Assembly: GCA_012842085.1 (NCBI GenBank)
Contig: DUTM01000007.1
Location: forward strand, 50,573 to 114,572
DNA: 64,000 nucleotides
From: Mycobacteriales bacterium
GTDB lineage: Bacteria; Actinomycetota; Actinomycetes; Mycobacteriales; Mycobacteriaceae
Direction of reading: 5' to 3'
Both the position numbers and the translations under genes were made by a program. Of this stretch, positions 57,468 to 64,000 are shown piece by piece. Position 1 is the first letter of the stretch; the number at the start of each line of letters is the position of its first letter. The notes below the pieces were generated by a model. That model made no database searches, was not told the DNA's origin, and saw only the letters and a list, made by a program, of their open reading frames with translations.

Positions 57468-60400
57468 TTACATTTGACCCCTATACATTCCGACGCCGGC
57501 AAGTTTCCGCTGCTCCTCATGCCTAAATTGGTGTCTCATCTCATTAGTCGAGCCATAGAAGTTATTTGTGACGATGGTTGAGCCGCCGGAAGCTGTAGCG
57601 CCACCGCCGCCACCGCCGCCCGCGATATTAATCTGTGGAACGAACTGTGAAACCGCATGACTAAACTCAGGCGACACACCCGGAAGATTAAGAGACCCAG
57701 ACAAGGTAGGAAGCCCCTCGTTGAGAGTATCCGCGCCCGCATGCCACGCCCTCGACGGCGCCGCCGCAACATAATTCGCAGCCATCCCAGCAACATCAGC
57801 AACAGGCTCCGACACAAGCTCAATACCCGCCGACGCAAGATCACTCATCATGCCAATACCAGCGCCCCCAATATCACCGACGACAGGAACAGCAGACACT
57901 AGACGGGACGCCGCGTTACCTGCGGTAGATACCGCCGTGGACGCGCCCTTCGCCATGGTGGAGACGGTAGTACGGGCAAGATTCTCAGCCGCTTGCGGGA
58001 CGAAAGCGTCATAAATATCTGCGGGGGCATGCATAGCTGCGCCACGCACCTGTCGCTCCACCGCTTGCGCATCACTTGGGGACTGGTTTATCCGGTCAAG
58101 GGTCGTGGCCGCCGCTTTCGATGCATTAGCGTTCACCACATACTCGCCGTCGGTGAGATACGCCAGGTTCTTGTCCTTGCCCTTCTTCCCGCGTACCCAG
58201 CCGCCATGCGCATACCGTGGAATATCTTCATCCTTAACAAATGGAAACCGGTTATCATCCATACCGGTTTTAACAGAACCCCACTTGTTTTGGGCGTAGC
58301 GCGCAGCAGCATAAGCGTTACCAGCCGCATCATAGACAGTGCCCAGCTGCTTGGGGATTCCCCGCGCCATACTGGCCGTTAGACTAAACATGCCGATAAG
58401 TTGGTCTTGCCCGGCAGGGTACGGTTTAGCGGGCTTCTCTGGGTCTTTAGACGGCTTAGGGGGGCGTTTCCGAACAAGGTTCGGGTTACCCCGGGATAGC
58501 ACATCTGCACGCCGCACCATCGAATCCACAATGTCTCGCGTCGGACTAATCTGCTGAATATCGAGCACTTCCGCGAATAGTCGCGTCCACTGTGACGCGC
58601 CCTGCGCCGGATCATAATCGCCAGTATGGCCTGCTATAGCCTCCAGCTTGTCATTCTTTGTAGGTTCCTTAGGCTCTTTCGCCTTAGTGGTTGCCGCCGA
58701 CTCGGAGGTTTCTCCCTCAGCATCTTCACCGGGTTTAAGCTCATCTGCGGCCATCTTCCCCGCCACCATCCACGACGGCAGCTGGTCGGAAAAACCAAAA
58801 TGTTCAAGGAAGTCGCTAGTGAACCCAGTCACAGCGGGGCGGGCAAGCTCAGTAGCAACATTAAACCCAAGCTCAGACCACGTATTAGACTCTTTCAGCC
58901 CCGTCATTTCCGCAACGGACTGTTGGTGGGTCTTCTCCTCTGACTCTGCCGCAGGCTCCTCCACCTCAGGCTCAATACCATAATCGACCTGGTGAACATT
59001 CGGGTCAACCGGCTCAGCAGCGGGTTTAATCCACGCCCAATTCGTAGCCCCAGCGAGGTTATAGCCGCTAGCACCATCACCTATGAGACCACCGTCACCC
59101 GACCGCATCTCAAAATTCGTACCATCCGGTAGTGTGCCTGCGGTGTGGCCGGTCATGCCGACCCCATACCATCCGACGCGAAGAGTACCAGACGCACCCT
59201 TACCCATCGTCCACCCAAGATCCGACAGCACAGAACCCGCATTACCGGTAGACAAGAGGCGCCTACTGTTAGGCTCAGCAAGCCCCGCCATATAGCCGGC
59301 AACCGCCCCCACCGTATACGAGCAGTCACCCCACGGGGCGCCACCACCATAGCGGTACGGGGTACCCTGAAGCGACTGATTATTAGACACGTCAGGCGCC
59401 ATACCGCGCAAGAACCGCATCAGATCATCATTAGTGCGCTTACCTCCCACAACACCGCCATCGGCATAGCGGGGCAGGCTGGAGCGTGCCGGATCCCAAC
59501 CGTCATGTATAGCATCCAACACATGCCCGGCGCGACGCTGCTCCTCCACCGTCATGACACGCTCACCCGGCATCACCAGAGCAGTTGGAACCCCGGCCTC
59601 ATCGAGGCCGATGATGGAGTCTTGCCCGGCTACACCGCCGTAGAGTAGGCCGTCACGGTCGCGGCCTGACACAACGCCGCCGTGTTTGAAATTCTGGAGG
59701 GACACCGCCCATTCGTGGAGTGTACCGGCGCCGGGGACAGTGATACCACCAATCTTGGTGGGGATCCGGGCAAGCAGATTACCGAGCAGATGAATAGGGG
59801 CTTTCAGCGCCTCAATAGCGCCCAGAAAAGCGCCTTTAATGCCGTCACCGACGCCCATAAACGCCGTCTTGATCTTCGACGCCATACCTTCCAACGCGTC
59901 GCCTACAGGCCGCACAGTTGACTCATAGACGCGCTTAAAAAGATCGCCCAGCGACTGCCACGCGCCACTAATAGCGCCCATCGCGTCGCTAAAGAACTGT
60001 TTCGTGGTCTCCCACCCAGCCGAAAACATATCTATAACTGGGCTGATGTGGTTCTGCCACACGTTCGCAAACCAGCCGCCAACCGACTTCCACGTCTGGC
60101 TAATGATGTGCCCCGCCGCAGAAAACGCCTGCGAGACGCCAGACCACGCGACCTTCAGCGTCTCCCACGCAAACAGCATCCCATTACGGAATGTGTCTGA
60201 TTTCTTCCACAGCAGCATGAGTGCCCCGCCGACTGCGGTGATAGCGGCTATAGCTATACCGACCGGCCCCGTCGCAGCCGTCCACGCCGCTCTAAAAAGT
60301 TTCGATGATGCGAGAGCGCGTGCCCCGTTTTTCATCCAGGCCACACCCTGCATATAGAGTGCCTTGACCGTCGCTGCAGCAGACACCACCGCCTGCCGTT

Positions 60401-62219
60401 TAGTGGTCAGCCACGCCGCCGTGGACTTAGCAGCCGCCACAACAGCCTGCTTAGCTGCAAGCAGAGCCTTAGCGCCCAATGCAATTAGCAATGGCGAGAC
60501 AATAGCCGTAGTACTTATCGCGACACCCTTTAGGGCGTCAACAACATCTTCATGCCGCTTGAACCAGTCCACGGCACGGCTCACACTCGAACTCACCGAG
60601 TCGAAGAACTTGGGGATCGACACGAGAACATCAAATCCCGCACCAATCGCCTTAAACATTCCCCCGGCGACACGCCCCGCAAGCTGGAACGCCGGCGCCG
60701 CACCCTTAGCGATATTGTCTGTAAGAGTCGTAAGTTTATCGGCAAACGCCGTCACATGCGGCACCATCGGGCGAAGAGCCTCAGCACTGAACCGCGTCAC
60801 CGCAGACGCTAAACCACCAAGCGCACCGGTCACCGTCTCAGTACGCAGCCCCTCCATACTGCCCTTCAGGGCGTTCACATGGCCGGCTACACCGTCCGAC
60901 CCCTCCATAATGCCCTTGGCCAGCGCGTTCATCGCCTCAGTCGCCGGAACACTGCCCTTACTAATCATCTTCGTCATCGTCGCTTCAGCAACATTGAAAT
61001 GATTAGCCAAAATCTTGATCGCGGGAACACCGTTCTCCATCATGGTGTTCAGGTCTTCCAGCGACACCTTGTTTTTGGCGGCGATTTTACCCATCGCCCG
61101 CGCCATAGAGTTGAAGCCCTCGGTACCCTTGCCGCCTGCGGCAGCAGCCTCACCAATTGCCCGCAAATAATTAGGGATAACCTTCGCCTCAATGCCGAAC
61201 GCCTTCAGGTTTTTACCGGCAGTGACGAAGTCCTGTAACTGGAAGGGGGTACCCTGCACAGCTTTAGAAATATCATCAACAAGCGCCCGTGCTTCGACCG
61301 CGTTCCCCATGATGGTTTTCATGGAAACAGTGGCGTCCTCGATCTGGGTGAGGCGCCCCCAGCCGGCTTTCACCATGCCGACGATTGAGCCGATACCGGC
61401 CAGCGCCCCGCCTGCTTTAATCCCGGAAATAGCAAGTCGACCAAGAGACAGGTGCGACTCCTCAGCCTTACCCTTCAGCCAGCCTAGAGCGCCCCCACCG
61501 GATCGGGCAGATCCCCCCAGCCGGTTATTAGCGGAAGCAGCACGGTCAGCTGCTTCAGCTTCCTTATCCTTAGCCGCCGCAAGTTGCTGCTCCCGTAAGG
61601 TGAGCTTATCGGCTGCGTTGTGTGCATCAGCCCTAGCTTTAGTAAGGTTACCCTCAGCTTTCGCGACCTTAACCGGGTCGCCCTTCTTCCGGGCTTCCTC
61701 CAGCTGCTTCTCTTTAACACCAACACGATCATTAGTGTCACTTACCCTGTTACGGGCACGCGCTAAACTGTCCTCAGCCGACACAAGCCGACGGCTCTTA
61801 ACGTCACCACCCGATTTCACAACATCAAGCTCACGCTCCGCCCGCGTCAGCTGGCTAGTCGCAAGCTCATTATTCCGCCGCGCCTTATTAAAACGCGCCT
61901 CAGCCTGAAGCCGCTGCGACGCCGTCTTAGACTCATCGCCCTGCACAGCCTGCAAAGCGGCCTCCGCCGCTTTCAAATCAGCGGTAGTTTTACTAGCCCG
62001 TGTACGGGCACCCGCAAGCCGGTCAGTAGCCTTAACGACCTCGTTAAACGCTGGGACAGCCTTATCAGAAACCGACTTCCCCGCAGCCTGACCGGCCTTG
62101 TCAAACGAGCTGATAAGAATCTTCTCGCTTGACACACCGGCGCGCTTAGCCTCCTCCTCCAGCTTCGTGAACATTCCTTTAAAGCTGGGTAGGACGGCGA
62201 ACCACTCATTACGCGCCAT
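57468..62219 (-). CDS. Phage tape measure protein with NlpC/P60-like domain
   Basis: This is the largest gene in the window, 1583 residues. The first 270 residues are coiled coil, then a TP901-type tape-measure core (about 275-480) and hydrophobic helices (about 570-690). A compact domain at about 930-1060 has YRYGGGAPWGDCSYTVG with a candidate catalytic cysteine and GHTAGTLPDG with histidine, matching NlpC/P60 peptidases. Tape measures set tail length (about 1.5 angstrom per residue, so roughly 240 nm here), and embedded peptidases can open peptidoglycan during DNA entry. Late regions are Ala/Gly-rich helical. Confidence 0.93.
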   Translation of the reverse strand: MARNEWFAVLPSFKGMFTKLEEEAKRAGVSSEKILISSFDKAGQAAGKSVSDKAVPAFNEVVKATDRLAGARTRASKTTADLKAAEAALQAVQGDESKTASQRLQAEARFNKARRNNELATSQLTRAERELDVVKSGGDVKSRRLVSAEDSLARARNRVSDTNDRVGVKEKQLEEARKKGDPVKVAKAEGNLTKARADAHNAADKLTLREQQLAAAKDKEAEAADRAASANNRLGGSARSGGGALGWLKGKAEESHLSLGRLAISGIKAGGALAGIGSIVGMVKAGWGRLTQIEDATVSMKTIMGNAVEARALVDDISKAVQGTPFQLQDFVTAGKNLKAFGIEAKVIPNYLRAIGEAAAAGGKGTEGFNSMARAMGKIAAKNKVSLEDLNTMMENGVPAIKILANHFNVAEATMTKMISKGSVPATEAMNALAKGIMEGSDGVAGHVNALKGSMEGLRTETVTGALGGLASAVTRFSAEALRPMVPHVTAFADKLTTLTDNIAKGAAPAFQLAGRVAGGMFKAIGAGFDVLVSIPKFFDSVSSSVSRAVDWFKRHEDVVDALKGVAISTTAIVSPLLIALGAKALLAAKQAVVAAAKSTAAWLTTKRQAVVSAAATVKALYMQGVAWMKNGARALASSKLFRAAWTAATGPVGIAIAAITAVGGALMLLWKKSDTFRNGMLFAWETLKVAWSGVSQAFSAAGHIISQTWKSVGGWFANVWQNHISPVIDMFSAGWETTKQFFSDAMGAISGAWQSLGDLFKRVYESTVRPVGDALEGMASKIKTAFMGVGDGIKGAFLGAIEALKAPIHLLGNLLARIPTKIGGITVPGAGTLHEWAVSLQNFKHGGVVSGRDRDGLLYGGVAGQDSIIGLDEAGVPTALVMPGERVMTVEEQRRAGHVLDAIHDGWDPARSSLPRYADGGVVGGKRTNDDLMRFLRGMAPDVSNNQSLQGTPYRYGGGAPWGDCSYTVGAVAGYMAGLAEPNSRRLLSTGNAGSVLSDLGWTMGKGASGTLRVGWYGVGMTGHTAGTLPDGTNFEMRSGDGGLIGDGASGYNLAGATNWAWIKPAAEPVDPNVHQVDYGIEPEVEEPAAESEEKTHQQSVAEMTGLKESNTWSELGFNVATELARPAVTGFTSDFLEHFGFSDQLPSWMVAGKMAADELKPGEDAEGETSESAATTKAKEPKEPTKNDKLEAIAGHTGDYDPAQGASQWTRLFAEVLDIQQISPTRDIVDSMVRRADVLSRGNPNLVRKRPPKPSKDPEKPAKPYPAGQDQLIGMFSLTASMARGIPKQLGTVYDAAGNAYAAARYAQNKWGSVKTGMDDNRFPFVKDEDIPRYAHGGWVRGKKGKDKNLAYLTDGEYVVNANASKAAATTLDRINQSPSDAQAVERQVRGAAMHAPADIYDAFVPQAAENLARTTVSTMAKGASTAVSTAGNAASRLVSAVPVVGDIGGAGIGMMSDLASAGIELVSEPVADVAGMAANYVAAAPSRAWHAGADTLNEGLPTLSGSLNLPGVSPEFSHAVSQFVPQINIAGGGGGGGATASGGSTIVTNNFYGSTNEMRHQFRHEEQRKLAGVGMYRGQM

Positions 62220-62229
62220 AATCTGCTCC

Positions 62230-62640
62230 TTACAATGAATCCAAAAACGCCAAAACCTCTAGCGGATCTTGACCCTTCAGCCCACCAATATGGCTCTCAT
62301 CATCGACAACGCTCCACGGGTATTTGGGCTTATCCTTCGGCATTTTTGCCTTTTTATCCCCACCAAGTTGAGCCAAAAGAACAACAATTTGGAAAGCCAG
62401 CCATAGGTTGTGCCACAACAGTTCGTCGGCTAGCGTGTACGGCCTACCCTCACTAACATGCCAGCGCAGCGGATTATCGGATGGAACATACTTACACAAC
62501 GCCGCCAATTTGCGGGATGAAATATCGCCGCGCAAATAGTCCATCCAATAATCCCGCCCATACGCCTGAAGCAGCCCCGCCTCAATAGCTTCTGGGCTGC
62601 CGTATAGCTCGAACAGTTGTGTTAGGAAGGGTCAACGAAA
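62230..62640 (-). CDS. Tail assembly chaperone, frameshift-extended part (gpT-like)
   Basis: This frame has no good start of its own near the upstream gene; the first ATG is at 62544 but coding character extends up to about 62630. It is in the -1 frame relative to the 62622-63029 gene, and is best read as the C-terminal part of a G-T fusion made by programmed -1 frameshifting, the usual arrangement between major tail and tape-measure genes. In the -1 frame a TGA lies just upstream of 62631, so the shift must occur within 62625-62631. The T part holds about 130 residues with conserved Trp-rich helices. Confidence 0.8.
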
Positions 62641-63029
62641 GAAAACTTCCGCACCTTCTCGCTAGTCTTCAGCATGAGCAGATGGAACATCAGGCCATTA
62701 CCGCCCGTCTTCACAAAGCGCTCATACTCCTTCTTCCCCATCAACAGATGGGCAGTAGCGACGAAATCCTCACCGCTAACTTCCTGGAACTTCTTCTGGT
62801 CAGCATCCGACAGACGATAATCCGGGGTGAAAGAAAACTCCTCCCCCTGGAACATAAACACAACCTTCCCATCGGTCGCGTCTACACACTCATCAAGCTG
62901 CCCGATCAACTCATCAAGATCGTATTTCTTCAAGGAACTGCCTTTCATGAACGCCAGGGCTTTAGGGGGGTTTTGTAGAGAGTGGGGCGGGGGCGGCAGC
63001 CCTGGAATGTCCAACCCCACCCCACTCAC
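62622..63029 (-). CDS. Tail assembly chaperone (gpG-like)
   Basis: The 135-residue protein lies between the major tail and tape-measure genes, the place of the gpG tail chaperone. It includes LDELIGQLDECVDATDGKVVFMFQGEEFSF and a helical second half (residues given only in part). GpG coats the tape measure while the tail tube forms. Its last codons GAC CCT TCC TAA overlap the frameshift window. It starts 11 bases after the major tail gene ends. Confidence 0.82.
   Translation of the reverse strand: MSGVGLDIPGLPPPPHSLQNPPKALAFMKGSSLKKYDLDELIGQLDECVDATDGKVVFMFQGEEFSFTPDYRLSDADQKKFQEVSGEDFVATAHLLMGKKEYERFVKTGGNGLMFHLLMLKTSEKVRKFSFVDPS
62625..62631 (-). other. Probable -1 ribosomal frameshift site in tail chaperone gene
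   Basis: On the minus strand the sequence is C CCT TCC just before the TAA stop. Slipping back one base moves tRNA-Pro from CCT to CCC, which it can still pair with, and enters the frame that stays open into 62230. A TGA in the -1 frame immediately upstream and the TAA downstream confine the shift to these few bases. It is not a canonical X XXY YYZ heptamer. Confidence 0.55.
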
Positions 63030-63040
63030 TCAATCACTGA

Positions 63041-63899
63041 CTAAGCGTCAACAACCTCAAGCGACAATTCCTTACGGGCAGTCGCATTCTTAGAGTCAGT
63101 TACCTCAACAGTGAAAGTTTTCTTACCGACAGCAGACGGGGTGCCAGACAGCACACCCTGCCCCGACAGGGTAATCCCCGCTGGGAGAGTACCTGCGGTT
63201 GTCTTCCACGTATACGGGCTAGTACCGCCAGTAGCCGCCAAAGTACGGTTATAAGACGTCCCCTTAGTGGCATTAGCCAAGTTTTGGGTAGACACCGACA
63301 GAACAGAAGTATCAGCGGTAGATGTAGCGTCCCCACCCACCCAACTGTTCGATACAACCCACGTAACCGTGGTGCCCTCGATCTTCGGATCGTCATAGTG
63401 GACACGTGACGCCGGGTACACCGTGATAGTGATACCCAGGCCGAACGCCTCACCGCGCTTAATCACCAGATTCTCGCGGGCACTAATCTGCCCGTCACCG
63501 ATGATAAGCCGCATCCGGGACTTGCCGTCGATAACGTCCAGAACAATCATCTGACGCTTGAACTCAGGGACAGCACCCTCACGGAGGATGATAGCCCCAT
63601 CCACTTCCTCAATATCCTCTTCCGGGACACCGAGGAACCATGCGAGGTTTTCCTTGCTCTGCTCCCACAAAGTGAAAGACAGCTGCTTGACACTCTTCGT
63701 GATGTCCTCACGAATAGCATTGAGTTCCTGCCAAGGAATATATTCTTGAGTGTCCTCGTCGTAGGTAACCTCGACACCATCACCGGAAATGTATCCAGCC
63801 TGACGGAACACACTAGTGTCGTACTTTAACGACAAATCAGTAGGGTACTCGGTGCCGCGCTCCGCTAGACGAATAGCACCAGTGGCACCAACGCGGAAC
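63041..63899 (-). CDS. Major tail protein with C-terminal Ig-like domain (5' end lost)
   Basis: The frame on the minus strand is coding up to 63899 (FRVGATGAIRLAERGTEYP), where it meets the fold-back junction; the true N-terminus is missing. The tube-forming domain covers the first 180 or so residues, and the last 85 residues (from about TSVLSVSTQNL to LEVVDA) form an Ig-like domain of the putative-Ig/He_PIG type with GTSPYTWKTTAGTLPAGI and VLSGTPSAVG. Major tail proteins of siphoviruses often carry such surface Ig domains that bind sugars weakly. TTG at 63835 is only an internal codon. Gene order after it is standard for tails. Confidence 0.82.
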
Positions 63900-64000
63900 G
63901 CACCGAGTACCCTACTGATTTGTCGTTAAAGTACGACACTAGTGTGTTCCGTCAGGCTGGATACATTTCCGGTGATGGTGTCGAGGTTACCTACGACGAG
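63755..64000. repeat. Perfect 101-bp inverted repeat with 44-base spacer (fold-back)
   Basis: Bases 63755-63855 are exactly the reverse complement of 63900-64000, with 63856-63899 between. The right arm reaches the window edge and may continue. The left arm is normal tail-gene coding sequence and the right arm repeats it backwards, destroying the gene. The pattern fits a chimeric fold-back from amplification or assembly. Confidence 0.95.

Noticed and set aside
62230..62544. Independent gene starting at ATG 62544
   Set aside because: Coding character continues upstream to about 62630 in the same frame, and position between gpG and tape measure fits a frameshift product better.
63856..63899. 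Invertible switch or attachment core inside the terminal inverted repeat
   Set aside because: The spacer is ordinary tail-protein coding sequence in frame with the gene, the arms are not recombination sites of any known type, and no invertase is near.

Overview
The window is actinobacterial chromosome of the mycolic-acid order (Mycobacteriales, also called Corynebacteriales), around the replication origin and running into an integrated tailed phage. The call rests on gene order (murJ, sigM, trxB, trxA, cwlM, a GNAT gene, parB, parA, rsmG, khpB, yidC, yidD, rnpA, rpmH, dnaA, dnaN, recF, dciA, gyrB, gyrA, ppiA, rhomboid, PH-domain gene, crgA, the kinase and cell-shape operon, fhaA) and on marker proteins such as CwlM, CrgA, FhaA, FhaB and PstP. 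Base composition looks moderate, below Mycobacterium. The genus cannot be fixed by reading; a host-associated relative of Corynebacterium, Dietzia or Lawsonella is my guess only.

Region 1 (1-6.8 kb): the end of a membrane protein, then MurJ with a much shortened pseudokinase part, ECF sigma factor SigM without an adjacent anti-sigma gene, the thioredoxin pair behind an ECF-type promoter, and CwlM, a catalytically dead amidase. Region 2 (6.8-23.5 kb): chromosome segregation and replication start. parB-parA and rsmG read leftward past four parS sites; khpB-yidC-yidD-rnpA-rpmH also read leftward; dnaA-dnaN-recF-dciA-gyrB-gyrA read rightward. The dnaA-dnaN gap has the DnaA boxes and AT-rich stretch of oriC. 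Region 3 (23.5-32.9 kb): two tRNA genes, cyclophilin, rhomboid protease, a PH-domain membrane protein with a tight DnaA-box cluster at its start, CrgA, a secreted protein, aminopeptidase C, two tandem secreted SGNH hydrolases and a short-chain dehydrogenase. Region 4 (32.9-45.6 kb): the growth and division signalling operon fhaB-pstP-rodA-pbpA-pknA followed by two PASTA kinases where relatives have one, with fhaA just upstream. Region 5 (45.8-47.4 kb): a ferric-reductase/NOX-like flavoprotein without the usual heme histidines, and tRNA-Leu(CAG).

Region 6 (47.4-64 kb): the tail and lysis half of a siphovirus prophage, all leftward, probably integrated at tRNA-Leu. From right to left: major tail protein with an Ig-like domain, two tail-assembly chaperone frames joined by a -1 frameshift, a 1583-residue tape measure with an NlpC/P60-like domain, distal tail proteins, endolysin (LysA), mycolyl-arabinogalactan esterase-like LysB, and small membrane proteins. 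A second, partly degraded lysis cassette lies between the first and the tRNA. No integrase, terminase, capsid or immunity gene lies inside the window.

The last 246 bases form a perfect 101-bp inverted repeat around a 44-base spacer and break the major tail gene. This looks like a fold-back assembly or amplification artefact, so sequence right of about 63899 should not be trusted. I see no CRISPR array, rRNA, insertion sequence or wholly new defence system. The least ordinary features are the doubled PASTA kinase, the shortened MurJ pseudokinase, the DnaA-box cluster away from oriC, the duplicated lysis cassette and a possible small counter-transcript inside it.
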